A DNA stretch of 31,894 bases, from assembly GCA_964618175.1 (NCBI GenBank), contig CAZTZX010000018.1, positions 1 through 31,894 of the forward strand, in the 5' to 3' direction. This document shows positions 1 to 8,270 of the stretch, in pieces (within the stretch, counting starts at the first letter, position 1; every line of letters begins with the position of its first letter). Made by a program: the position numbers and the translations under genes. The stretch comes from DTU018 sp964618175. Lineage in GTDB: Bacteria; Bacillota; Syntrophomonadia; Syntrophomonadales; Syntrophomonadaceae. Below the pieces are notes generated by a model, which worked only from the letters and a program-made list of their open reading frames with translations, did not search any database and had not been told where the DNA came from.

Positions 1-58
1 ATTGAATTCCCTATTCCGTTGCGATAATCCTCCCCTACTATCTGTAGCAACAAAATAG

Positions 59-83
59 AAAAAGACGGATCACTGTCCGTCTT
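59..83 (-). terminator. Rho-independent terminator after the CBM gene
   Basis: Perfect 8-bp stem: AAGACGGA at 62-69 pairs with TCCGTCTT at 76-83 around a 6-nt loop. Read on the minus strand it is followed by TTTTT and more T-rich sequence. It lies 18 bp past the stop of the CBM gene and probably ends the leftward run of genes from murB. Confidence 0.85.
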
Positions 84-100
84 CGTTTAAAAGCTATCAA

Positions 101-433
101 CTATGCGTATGATAGAGAATTGGAATTGGTAACTACGCTCCAGTACTGCTGCTGGTTGTCATCGATATGGCCATGAGAATCTTTGAAGGCTAGATTCAAC
201 GTATCGGAGGCATCAACCACAAAACGAGCCGCATAGTGATCACCCTCACGATGCATAGGAAATTCTCGCTGGCTGAACATCTGATCCCTGGAACCATATC
301 CTATCATCAGAGTTATGGGTTCACTGCCCGGTTCTGCGGCCAGCTTGCCTGAATAAGTGATCATGACTTCTTTACCTACTCCTGGCGGAATCGGATCTAC
401 CGTAACCCCACCTAGTAAATCTGCTCGGGCCAT
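101..433 (-). CDS. Stand-alone CBM25/CBM53-like starch-binding-module protein
   Basis: A 110-residue protein made of one carbohydrate-binding-module-like beta-sandwich. The family pattern is visible: an ITYSGKL strand near 25-31, IGYGSRD near 44-50, a MHREG..YAARF hairpin near 60-71, LNLAFKD near 79-85 and IDDNQQQYW near 90-98. Members of this family bind starch or glycogen, normally as domains of amylases. Here there is no catalytic domain, signal peptide or membrane segment, so it should be cytosolic, perhaps glycogen-associated. Two aromatic positions usually used for sugar stacking are altered (no Trp after IGYG; Ile-Asp-Asp-Asn in place of Trp-Asp-Asn-Asn), so binding is uncertain. ATG start with GGAG upstream. 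It is the last gene of the leftward run and is followed by a strong terminator. Confidence 0.75.
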   Translation of the reverse strand: MARADLLGGVTVDPIPPGVGKEVMITYSGKLAAEPGSEPITLMIGYGSRDQMFSQREFPMHREGDHYAARFVVDASDTLNLAFKDSHGHIDDNQQQYWSVVTNSNSLSYA

Positions 434-510
434 CTTAACACTCCTTTACAATATGCTTTTGCATAGGTTATCCAACCCGAGATGAATTATGCGGCAGAAA
501 AGGAGGTGTT

Positions 511-2232
511 TTATTTAAGCTGCCAAAGCTCTTCCAGCTTATTACGGGTTGTATTATACACAAAGAAAGTGGGACGAGCTGATGACAAATAGCCGTCATC
601 TACGGTATCAAGCTTGAGCCATTCCAGATGAACACGACGGCGCCTTTGCCGGGGAGACAGTCGCACAAGTTGAGGGAAATGAGTGCGGATGAATTCATCA
701 TCCCTTAGATAATGGTAGAGGTAATCACTATTATCTTCAGGGTTATAGCTTTCCAGGCTATCAGGCACATGACCAGTTGGAAAAGCACTCAAGTAATCAC
801 ATTTCAATAACTCCTGCAGCCAGTAAAAATCACTGGGATGATACTGTTCGACAAACCTCAATAAGAAAACATACTCGGCTTCTCGATTATGTTGACGAAG
901 ATGATAATGGTTGTTATGCCAAGTCCGGGCCATTTCCTCAAAGCATTGGAAAGCCTTGCCATAGAAAACCTTACTGATTAAGTGTTCAATCGTGCGCTCA
1001 AAGTGGTGGGAGTTGTAAAATCGTCCTAGCATATCCTCTACTAGATGCAGACGGTTAAGTTCGGCAAAGGATATCACATTGTTGCCCAGAACTTCATAAG
1101 GCGGATGCGGCTGAAAGACATACTGATGATCATCAGCTTGATCACACAAAGGCGATCCTTTAAGCATCTTTAGAAATCCTAACTGGATCACATCGGCCCG
1201 CAAAGGAAAAACCTCATTAAAGGAATTCGCGAACTGTTGGTAGCTTTCGTAAGGCAGGCCAGCAATTAGATCTACATGCAGGTGTATGTTCCCCGCTTTT
1301 TGCAAACGAAGTATACGCTCGCGTAGCTGGACCCAGTCGGTATGACGGCAGATCGCTTCTAGTGTGGGAGGATAAGTGGACTGAATGCCGATCTCAAAAT
1401 CAAAAATACCCTGTGGCACCGTCTCCAAATAATCTAGCATCTCATCTGACAGCAGTTCAGCGTTGATCTCGAAGTGAAAACGGGTGGAAGTATGGTGCGC
1501 CAGAATAAGCTCCATGATTTGCCGGGCCCGCTTTTCATTAATACTAAAAGAGCGATCTACAAACTTGATCACTTTGCCTCCGCTATTCATCAAGGCTTCT
1601 AAATCAGTTTTCACTCTTTCCAGAGAAAAAAATCTTACCCCCGTTTCACATGCAGAAAGGCAATAAGAACAGGAAAATGGGCAGCCACGAGAGGTTTCAT
1701 AGTAAACCAAACGTCCTTCAGTATTCATAAAAGGTACTGAGGAAGGTAATGTGTCCAGGTCTTTTAGCGGTGATCTGGGCGCACCTATTATTAGATTATT
1801 TTGGTGGCGTATTACCAGGCCGGGAATTTCTTTAATGGCTTGTCCCTCGGCCAGAGTTTGCATAAGATCATACATGGTCATCTCGCCTTCGCCGCAGATT
1901 ATGGCATCTAGCTGGGGGTGTTTTATCATTATCCGCTCGGCATCATAGGAGACTTCCGGCCCCCCCAAGACAATAAAGCTGTGCGGTCTTATCAGTTTAA
2001 GATCCCGGCACAGTTTTAACACCAATTCTATATTCCAAATATAACAGCTGAAGCCGTAAACATCTGATTCGGTAGCAAACAAGCGTGATAAAATCGATCC
2101 ATAATGGTCATTGATGGTGAATTCCATAATATCCATGGACCAGCGAGGATCCTGACAGTAGCTTTTTAAGCAGGCACATGCCAGAGATGTGTGGGTATAG
2201 CTAGCATTTAAGGCCACCAGAGTAATTTTCAT
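511..2232 (-). CDS. B12-binding-type radical SAM protein (DUF4080 type)
   Basis: A 573-residue protein with an N-terminal cobalamin-binding-like Rossmann domain (about 1-140, with LGGPEVS at 89-95), a radical SAM barrel (about 175-400) and a DUF4080-like C-terminal region. The [4Fe-4S] motif CxxxCxxC is C184-C188-C191. The classical DxHxxG cobalamin signature is not evident in the N-terminal domain, so B12 may be bound base-on or not at all. Substrate unknown; relatives do methyl transfers and other radical chemistry. ATG start with AGGTGGAG upstream. It lies 28 bp downstream of murB in the same direction and probably shares a transcript with it, but no functional link to murein synthesis is known. 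Confidence 0.85.
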   Translation of the reverse strand: MKITLVALNASYTHTSLACACLKSYCQDPRWSMDIMEFTINDHYGSILSRLFATESDVYGFSCYIWNIELVLKLCRDLKLIRPHSFIVLGGPEVSYDAERIMIKHPQLDAIICGEGEMTMYDLMQTLAEGQAIKEIPGLVIRHQNNLIIGAPRSPLKDLDTLPSSVPFMNTEGRLVYYETSRGCPFSCSYCLSACETGVRFFSLERVKTDLEALMNSGGKVIKFVDRSFSINEKRARQIMELILAHHTSTRFHFEINAELLSDEMLDYLETVPQGIFDFEIGIQSTYPPTLEAICRHTDWVQLRERILRLQKAGNIHLHVDLIAGLPYESYQQFANSFNEVFPLRADVIQLGFLKMLKGSPLCDQADDHQYVFQPHPPYEVLGNNVISFAELNRLHLVEDMLGRFYNSHHFERTIEHLISKVFYGKAFQCFEEMARTWHNNHYHLRQHNREAEYVFLLRFVEQYHPSDFYWLQELLKCDYLSAFPTGHVPDSLESYNPEDNSDYLYHYLRDDEFIRTHFPQLVRLSPRQRRRRVHLEWLKLDTVDDGYLSSARPTFFVYNTTRNKLEELWQLK

Positions 2233-2260
2233 AGCAACTCCACCTTGACACAGGCAGTTA

Positions 2261-3172
2261 TTAGTAATTATCTATGGTTTCGGCGATGATGCGCACCTCA
2301 GGTTCCAGCATGATATTGTGCTCTGCTAAGGCTCGCTCTTGGATATGCTTGATGAGGTCAAGTATATCCTGGGCAGTAGCCTGACCGCAGTTAACTATAA
2401 ATCCAGCGTGCTTGGTAGAAACCTGCGCATCACCGATCTTAAAACCCTTTAATCCCATTTGTTCTAAAAGGGGCCCAACATAGATCCCGCTGGGCCTTTT
2501 GAAAGTACTGCCCGCACTGGGCATATCCAGAGGCTGCTTTTCGCGTCGAAGCTTTGCAAATTCCCGCATCTGAGCCTCTATCTCTTCACGTTTTCCTGGT
2601 GAAAGCTTCATAAGTGCCGATACCACGATCCAATCACTACTCTGAAAGATGCTGGAACGATAATTGAAAGCCATTTCCTCGAACTTAAAAGTATGCATAT
2701 CTCCTTGACTATCCAAAGCCGATACCGCAGTTAGTATCTGACTCATTTCCCCGTTATAGGCACCCGCATTCATAACCACTGCCCCACCGACACTGCCGGG
2801 AATTCCTTCCGCGAATTCCAAACCGGATAAGGAGTTAGCGGCCGCCTTTTTACTCAAATGTGCCAGGCGGATACCGGCTTCAGCCATTATCTCCTCGCCG
2901 GAAATATGCAAACCCTTCAAGGCCTGGCCCAGCTTGATGACTACCCCGCGAAAGCCTCGGTCTGGAAATAATACGTTACTGCCCAATCCTAGCACTATAA
3001 AAGGAATCTGTTCCTGGCGGCAGGTCTTGACCAACTGCTGTATCTCACCAATGGACTTTGGAAAGACCATGACATCAGCAGGCCCGCCTACCTTAAAGGA
3101 GGTATGGAGGCTGAGTGGTTCCTGCCAGCGCAGTCGTTCTTCTGAAATTATTTTAGTTATCTGATTGTACAT
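2261..3172 (-). CDS. murB: UDP-N-acetylenolpyruvoylglucosamine reductase (MurB, short type)
   Basis: A cytosolic FAD enzyme that reduces UDP-GlcNAc-enolpyruvate to UDP-MurNAc with NADPH, the second committed step of peptidoglycan synthesis. At 303 residues it matches the compact Bacillus/Staphylococcus type. FAD-binding signatures are GLGSNVLF (62-69) and EGIPGSVGGAVVMNAGAY (122-139). Catalytic residues visible are R172 in YRSS, S222 in SAGSTFKRP (proton donor) and E292 in LEPEVRI. ATG start with GTGGAG upstream. It lies downstream of larA and upstream of the radical SAM gene on the same strand. All key residues are intact. Confidence 0.97.
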   Translation of the reverse strand: MYNQITKIISEERLRWQEPLSLHTSFKVGGPADVMVFPKSIGEIQQLVKTCRQEQIPFIVLGLGSNVLFPDRGFRGVVIKLGQALKGLHISGEEIMAEAGIRLAHLSKKAAANSLSGLEFAEGIPGSVGGAVVMNAGAYNGEMSQILTAVSALDSQGDMHTFKFEEMAFNYRSSIFQSSDWIVVSALMKLSPGKREEIEAQMREFAKLRREKQPLDMPSAGSTFKRPSGIYVGPLLEQMGLKGFKIGDAQVSTKHAGFIVNCGQATAQDILDLIKHIQERALAEHNIMLEPEVRIIAETIDNY

Positions 3173-3227
3173 AGTTGTTGATGCTCCACAAAGTATCTCC
3201 TGCTATTTTATTGAAGGAAAAAGCTTT

Positions 3228-4493
3228 TTATTCCCCGCCGCCTAACTTAGCTGCAATTTTAGGTGCTTCCGGCAGTATTAATATGGAAGCTTGAGGCCCA
3301 TATTGTGCCAGCAGTTGACTTAAAAGATCCTGCAGATCATGTACCGGCTCTATAAACATCTGTTGGACGGTACTATCCGTCATACTGCTGTAAAGATATA
3401 TATCGGCCTGTTGTAGTGTGCGGCAGATAGCATAGGCTTTATGACCACCCAGCTGAAATTGTTCGAAAAATCGTCTTTCAACGTCTTCAATACAGGTAGC
3501 CGCCAGCATCCATTCTGCAAAAGTATCTTCTCCCAGTCCTTCTGAACATTCAGCCAGGAGTATTATGGCTCCTCCGTCCTTCACAGCTAGAGCCGCTGAA
3601 TCTAATGCTTTTTGGGCCTGATACATATTCAAATCCTTGGGGTAACCCCCGCAACTGGCTATAACAATATCAGCCTGGACAGCTAAGGGGACCACGCTCA
3701 TTTCTTCAGCAAATCGAACTGCATCGACCCAGGCATCGTATACGTGACCGGCACTGGCGTAGACGATTTCATGATGTGATCCGGTAACAACATTCAAAAT
3801 AAAATCCACTCCAGCTACCTGAGCCGCCTCCAGCATTAAATCGCTGACCGGATTATCTTGATAATTGCCCAAACAGGCCCGAGGGTCGTCCATCATTTTG
3901 TGATTAGCTTCGATCAAGGAGCGGGAGGCAATACCGGGCAGAATTGATTTCCTCCCTCCCGAGTATCCGGCAAAATAATGCAACCCCACCAAACCGGTAG
4001 TAATAAGGAGATCCGTTTGGGCTGCGTATTTATTTATGTACAGTTCCCTTCCCGTAGACAAAACACCCACCGAAGCAAGATTCAGATCACAGTTATGGTT
4101 TATGATACGATACCTACTGGAGATCTCTTCTCCAAAAACCCGGTGATGCTCTTCCTCAGTCTGGGGTCTATGAATGCCGGTAGCTATCAATAAGGTTATC
4201 TGTTCTTCCCTTAGACCCGCTGCGTTCAATTCACGCAATATGGGTGGCAACATTTCCTGATAAGGAGTAGGGCGAGTAATATCGTTTACTACAATTACTG
4301 CATTTTGAGCTGCTTTTTCACGAACCAGTTCCGATAAAGTCTGACTGTTCTTGGGAAAACTTAAAGCTTGTTGGACTAGATCAGTATTCATATCTTGTCG
4401 AGGTGATTTACCGGCAAAAACTATGGCCTGAAGGTGTTTGTCCGGTATATCCAGGATAAGATTGGTTTGGCCATAGGCTAGTTCAAGTTCCAT
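3228..4493 (-). CDS. larA: LarA-type nickel-pincer lactate racemase (or related 2-hydroxyacid racemase/epimerase)
   Basis: LarA interconverts D- and L-lactate with a nickel-pincer cofactor covalently held by a lysine. From the start at 4493 the protein is 421 residues, close to the 424 of Lactobacillus LarA, and the active-site residues line up: D71 and R74 (DITRPTP), H108 (GIHRP), H172, K182 (SGGRKS, cofactor lysine) and H198 (NHK). The frame stays open to an ATG at 4571, but that start has a poor ribosome site and adds 26 residues outside the family pattern, whereas GGGTGA sits 7 nt before 4493. It is divergent from glcD/glcF, which suggests the racemase feeds an FAD/Fe-S lactate or 2-hydroxyacid dehydrogenase. 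Cofactor genes larB, larC and larE are not in the window. LarA homologues use several substrates, so lactate is likely but not certain. Confidence 0.85.
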   Translation of the reverse strand: MELELAYGQTNLILDIPDKHLQAIVFAGKSPRQDMNTDLVQQALSFPKNSQTLSELVREKAAQNAVIVVNDITRPTPYQEMLPPILRELNAAGLREEQITLLIATGIHRPQTEEEHHRVFGEEISSRYRIINHNCDLNLASVGVLSTGRELYINKYAAQTDLLITTGLVGLHYFAGYSGGRKSILPGIASRSLIEANHKMMDDPRACLGNYQDNPVSDLMLEAAQVAGVDFILNVVTGSHHEIVYASAGHVYDAWVDAVRFAEEMSVVPLAVQADIVIASCGGYPKDLNMYQAQKALDSAALAVKDGGAIILLAECSEGLGEDTFAEWMLAATCIEDVERRFFEQFQLGGHKAYAICRTLQQADIYLYSSMTDSTVQQMFIEPVHDLQDLLSQLLAQYGPQASILILPEAPKIAAKLGGGE

Positions 4494-4660
4494 TAATGTG
4501 TCACCCGATTCTAGTAATGTCCTAAACTTCCCATAATCTACAATGCTTAAATTATACCGTATGCCGAACATTTTTATAATCCCGGCTGCAGGCTTTATGT
4601 TATAATAACGAAGAATTTATTGATATTTCGCCATTTTAACTCTCTTGAGGAGGTCTAACT

Positions 4661-6061
4661 ATGGACAATGGTCAAATAAAGAAAGATCTGATCGATCTGC
4701 TGGATAAAGATCAGGTTTTAACTAAGGAATTAGATCTAATGTATTACTCTTATGACAGTTCGTTTCTGACCAAGCTGGAGCCTAAAGACCCGGTGGCGGT
4801 GGTTTTACCCAAATCGACCGAAGATGTACAAAAGGTAATGCGTTATGCTTATGAGAACAGGATAAATATTATACCTCGTGGGGCCGGCACAGGAGAAACC
4901 GGTGGCTGTATTGCCATTAACGGCGGGATAGTACTGGATTTATCCTCCTGGGACGAAATTGTAGAAATAGACGCTGACAATATGCAGGTAATTGTCCGCC
5001 CCGGCATTGTCCATGCTCGGCTCAATGAGCAGTTAGCCAAGTTCAATCTGTTTTTCCCGCCTGATCCAGGCAGCAGTCAAATGTGTACCGTCGGTGGTAT
5101 GGTAGCCAACAATGCCAGTGGCTTAAGAGCGGTGAAATATGGCTGCACTGAACAGTATATTCTTGGTCTGGAAGTGGTGCTTCCCAATGGCGAAGTTATT
5201 ATTACCGGAGGCATGAGATCAAAAGCTATTAAGAATGTGTCCGGATTAAATCTGACCAAACTCATGGTAGGTTCTGAAGGCGTTCTGGGGATAATTACCC
5301 GCATCCGATTGCGCTGCTGGCCTAAACCTAAGGCGCGCGGAATTGCCATGGCGGTATTTGATAATTTAGACGATGCCCCGGCTACAGTTCTGGAAGTCTA
5401 TCGCGAAGGGGTTCTTCCCTCCGGAATAGAGATTCTGGATAGTTCCGCTATCAAAGCTGTCAACCAGTTCAAACCGGAGATAAATCTGCCGGATGCAGAA
5501 GCCATTTTGCTCTTTGAGGTGGATGGTAATCCCCCGGGAGTCGAATACGATGGCAACCTTATTCAGGAAGTAGCTGGACGGCGCGCTCGCCAGGTGGAAT
5601 GGGCTACTGACCCTCAGCGTATGACGCAGTTATGGGAAGGACGCAGCGTGACTGCTACCGCTGCTGCTCGCGTACGAGCTGATGGCACTAGGGTGTTTGC
5701 CGGTGAGGATATTAGTGTACCCCTCTCCCGGGTAGCCGATGTCCTACGGTCCATACGGTCTCTGGGAGAAAAACATGGAGTTCAAGTCGTTAATTACGGC
5801 CACATTGGCGATGGTAATGTTCATACTGCTCCGGTCATCAACCCAGAGGATCCAGAAGAAGTTGAGAGGGTTTTGAAGTTAGTGGATGATATTCACCTGC
5901 TGGCCATTGAGATGGAAGGTTCAACTACCGGTGAACACGGTGTTGGTGCCGTCCGTCGCCCCTATGCCGAAAAAGAACACGGCTTGGCAGTCAAGTATAT
6001 GAAGGGTATTAAAGAAGTATTTGATCCTCGAGGCATAATGAACCCTGAAAAGCTGTTCTAG
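4661..6061 (+). CDS. glcD: FAD-linked 2-hydroxyacid (glycolate/D-lactate) oxidase subunit GlcD
   Basis: A 466-residue flavoprotein of the vanillyl-alcohol-oxidase fold. The N-terminal PCMH FAD domain (about 42-220) shows RGAGTG (73-78), DPGSS (135-139), the VGGMVANNASG segment and GSEGVLG (204-210). The C-terminal oxidase domain (about 225-466) shows the metal/substrate histidines H381 and H388 (GHIGDGNVH) and TGEHGVG (423-429). It oxidises D-2-hydroxyacids such as lactate or glycolate and passes electrons to the GlcF-like partner 21 bp downstream. ATG start with a full AGGAGG. A TATAAT at 4601-4606 is a likely -10 in the divergent larA/glcD gap, though its -35 is weak. The exact substrate is inferred from larA next door. 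Confidence 0.9.
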   Translation: MDNGQIKKDLIDLLDKDQVLTKELDLMYYSYDSSFLTKLEPKDPVAVVLPKSTEDVQKVMRYAYENRINIIPRGAGTGETGGCIAINGGIVLDLSSWDEIVEIDADNMQVIVRPGIVHARLNEQLAKFNLFFPPDPGSSQMCTVGGMVANNASGLRAVKYGCTEQYILGLEVVLPNGEVIITGGMRSKAIKNVSGLNLTKLMVGSEGVLGIITRIRLRCWPKPKARGIAMAVFDNLDDAPATVLEVYREGVLPSGIEILDSSAIKAVNQFKPEINLPDAEAILLFEVDGNPPGVEYDGNLIQEVAGRRARQVEWATDPQRMTQLWEGRSVTATAAARVRADGTRVFAGEDISVPLSRVADVLRSIRSLGEKHGVQVVNYGHIGDGNVHTAPVINPEDPEEVERVLKLVDDIHLLAIEMEGSTTGEHGVGAVRRPYAEKEHGLAVKYMKGIKEVFDPRGIMNPEKLF

Positions 6062-6082
6062 TCGGGGAAAGGAGATCGCATC

Positions 6083-7381
6083 ATGGATTTTAAGAAGCTG
6101 CCTCCCGTGCAAGAGCAGATTATGAAATGTGTCCGCTGTGGGAAATGCCGTAGTGTATGTCCGGTTTTTGCGGAAATACACAATGAAACTGTCGCACCCC
6201 GGGGACACGTTTTTATGGTACAAATGCTGCGCGATGGTAAAGTCGAACCGAATCAAGAAGTGTATGATCATTTAGCGAACTGCTTAATGTGTGAGACCTG
6301 TAGTGTAAACTGTCCTTCAGGTATAGATATACATGAACTGAACGCGGCTGCCCGCTCTTATATATATGACCATAATCCAACTGTTGGTAAAGAGTTGATT
6401 TTCGATACCCTGTGGACTAATCCGGCCTTGCTTAAAACCTCCACCAAATTCTTATGGGGTGCTCAGAAAACCGGATTACAGAATCTGGCCCGTAATCTAG
6501 GCCTGATGAAAATCCTCCCGGGCGACCTGTCCAAGGCAGAAAGCATACTAACTTCGGTACCGTTAAGGTCGGGTCGTGGCCTGATCAAGGAAGTTAATCC
6601 TGCCCAGGGCGACCAACGCTACCGGGTCGGGTATTTCCTAGGCTGCGGTACTGATCTGCTGCAACCCCAGGTAGCAAAAGCTACTGTAGAAGTTTTGACC
6701 CGTAATGGTTGTGAAGTGATCGTTCCCCGTGAAACCCGCTGTTGTGGTCTGCCACATTTAGCTAACGGTAAAATGGACACCTCCCGCAAATTGCTGGCGC
6801 ACAATGTCAAGATATTTAATGAGTACGACTTTGATTTTATTATCACTGACTGCGGTTCCTGTTCGTCAGCACTATCTTCCAAAAATATTAAGTTCGTTTT
6901 GGGAGGTCTCAAAATCGAAGATCAGGCCTTAGCTTTTGCTGACAAAGTAATTGACCTCACTAAATTCCTGGTGGAGGTATTGGACATCCATTTACCTGAA
7001 AATCCTCAGGCTGAGCGTCGCCGGGTAACTTATCATGATCCCTGTCATTTGGCTAATGCCCAGGGGATCAAGACACAACCACGTGAATTGTTAAGACGTA
7101 TACCCGGTGTGGATTTAGTGGAAATGGCAGAGGCCAACCGTTGCTGTGGTGGCTCAGGCACCTACAGCGTTACCCACTACGATCTTTCCATGAAGATCCT
7201 CGATCATAAAATGGACAACGCTATGGAAACTGGTGCCGCTTATTTAGCAACCTGTTGCCCCAGCTGTATGATGCAGCTCCAGCATGGATTGGATCGACAC
7301 AAATGGGACTGCCAGGTGGTTCACCCCATTGAGTTGATTTATGATTATTATCAAACCTTGCCAGAACTGGCTAAGGCTTGA
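6083..7381 (+). CDS. glcF: Fe-S subunit of glycolate/lactate oxidase, GlcF (CCG-domain protein)
   Basis: A 432-residue electron-transfer subunit. The N-terminus holds two [4Fe-4S] ferredoxin motifs: C16-C19-C22-C26 and C67-C70-C73-C77. Two CCG (heterodisulfide-reductase-D-like) domains follow, the first with GCGTD...CCGLPHLANG and the second with CHLANA...CCGGSGTYS and a CCPSC motif near the C-terminus. It pairs with GlcD to move electrons from the hydroxyacid to a quinone or other acceptor. ATG start with AAAGGAG 9 nt upstream. Co-transcribed with glcD and closed by a strong terminator. No ETF genes are adjacent, so this is not the LDH/EtfAB bifurcating arrangement as far as the window shows. 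Confidence 0.9.
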   Translation: MDFKKLPPVQEQIMKCVRCGKCRSVCPVFAEIHNETVAPRGHVFMVQMLRDGKVEPNQEVYDHLANCLMCETCSVNCPSGIDIHELNAAARSYIYDHNPTVGKELIFDTLWTNPALLKTSTKFLWGAQKTGLQNLARNLGLMKILPGDLSKAESILTSVPLRSGRGLIKEVNPAQGDQRYRVGYFLGCGTDLLQPQVAKATVEVLTRNGCEVIVPRETRCCGLPHLANGKMDTSRKLLAHNVKIFNEYDFDFIITDCGSCSSALSSKNIKFVLGGLKIEDQALAFADKVIDLTKFLVEVLDIHLPENPQAERRRVTYHDPCHLANAQGIKTQPRELLRRIPGVDLVEMAEANRCCGGSGTYSVTHYDLSMKILDHKMDNAMETGAAYLATCCPSCMMQLQHGLDRHKWDCQVVHPIELIYDYYQTLPELAKA

Positions 7382-7393
7382 CCAGTAAAGCCC

Positions 7394-7424
7394 ACACCCT
7401 TTCAGTCTTGAAGGGGTGTTTTTT
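7394..7424 (+). terminator. Terminator after glcDF
   Basis: An 11-bp stem, 7394-7404 with 7409-7419, has one T-G wobble and a 4-nt GTCT loop. A T6 run follows at 7419-7424. It starts 13 bp past the glcF stop. Confidence 0.9.
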
Positions 7425-7469
7425 CTTACTTTAGCCATACTTTAAATAGTAAAAAACAAGGTGGGAATC

Positions 7470-8192
7470 ATGAGTAATCGGCGCACAAAACTGATATTTA
7501 AACAGATACGCGATGCCAATCTTCGCTACCAGCTAATAGAGAACGGTGACCGTGTAGCTGTTGGTATGTCAGGCGGCAAAGACAGTCTCGCCTTGCTCTA
7601 CTTTTTAAGACTTCTCCAACAGCACACCCCTTTAATGTTTGAACTGGTTCCCGTCTATGTGGATTTAGGCTGGAACACCCCCACCGAGCCTATAAAAGAA
7701 TTCTGTGCTGACCTGGGCTTAGATCTGGTAATCAAGCCTACCAATATCGGCGAGGTAGTTTTTGAGATAAAAGAAGATCGACACCCCTGTTCACTGTGCG
7801 CTAATCTTCGTCGGGGTGCCCTGAACCGATTGGCCAAAGACCAGGGGTGTAACAAAGTAGCTCTGGGACATCATCTTGATGATGTTGTGAATACTTTGCT
7901 TATGTCGATTCTATTTGAAGGCCGTTATCAGGTATTTACTCCCAAGACCTGGCTGGATCGCATTGAATTAACGGTCATTCGTCCCCTGATCTATGTTGAA
8001 GAAAGAGATATACAGCTGTTGGCAGATTCCCTCCAGTTCCCGGTGGTGAAAAACCTATGCCCGGCTGATGGGACCACCAAGAGAACTGAAGTAGCTGAGT
8101 TTATGCTGGCTTTTGAAGAGCAATTTCCCGGGGCCCGCCGCCGGTTTTTATCGGCCATTGAAAATGTTGGCCCAGATGCTTTTTGGCGCTAA
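7470..8192 (+). CDS. TtcA-family tRNA thiolase / PP-loop ATPase
   Basis: A 240-residue adenine-nucleotide alpha-hydrolase of the TtcA/TtuA group, which activates a tRNA base with ATP and inserts sulfur. The PP-loop SGGKDS is at 34-39 and GHHLDD at 133-138. Cysteines C107, C110 (PCSLC) and C197 (NLCP) match the three that hold the [4Fe-4S] cluster in TtcA. It is shorter than E. coli TtcA (311 aa), as is usual for Firmicutes paralogues, so the target (C32 or another position) cannot be assigned. The start is the ATG at 7470, served by AAGGTGG; an in-frame GTG at 7461 overlaps that ribosome site. Despite the nearby larA it lacks the features expected of LarE, which is also a PP-loop protein. Confidence 0.85.
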   Translation: MSNRRTKLIFKQIRDANLRYQLIENGDRVAVGMSGGKDSLALLYFLRLLQQHTPLMFELVPVYVDLGWNTPTEPIKEFCADLGLDLVIKPTNIGEVVFEIKEDRHPCSLCANLRRGALNRLAKDQGCNKVALGHHLDDVVNTLLMSILFEGRYQVFTPKTWLDRIELTVIRPLIYVEERDIQLLADSLQFPVVKNLCPADGTTKRTEVAEFMLAFEEQFPGARRRFLSAIENVGPDAFWR

Positions 8193-8193
8193 G

Positions 8194-8207
8194 CAAACAG
8201 GTGTTTG
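8194..8207 (+). promoter_or_regulatory. Probable LexA operator (SOS box) of lexA
   Basis: CAAACAGGTGTTTG is an inverted repeat (CAAAC, 4 nt, GTTTG). It matches the Bacillus LexA consensus CGAACRNRYGTTYG at 13 of 14 positions; only the second base differs. It overlaps the -35 box of the lexA promoter, where a repressor would block RNA polymerase, and indicates autoregulation. Confidence 0.75.
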
Positions 8208-8233
8208 TATAAGAGATCAACTGGTGCTATAAT
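8205..8233 (+). promoter_or_regulatory. Sigma-A promoter of lexA
   Basis: TTGTAT at 8205-8210 and a perfect TATAAT at 8228-8233 are spaced by 17 bp. They lie 38 bp before the lexA ATG. The -35 overlaps the SOS-box-like palindrome. Confidence 0.75.
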
Positions 8234-8270
8234 GTTGGCAAAGCATGATATTTAAGGAAGGTTGGTTGAT

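Noticed and set aside
7470..8192. PP-loop gene considered as larE, the lactate racemase cofactor enzyme
   Set aside because: The CxxC plus third cysteine and overall layout match TtcA-type tRNA thiolases.
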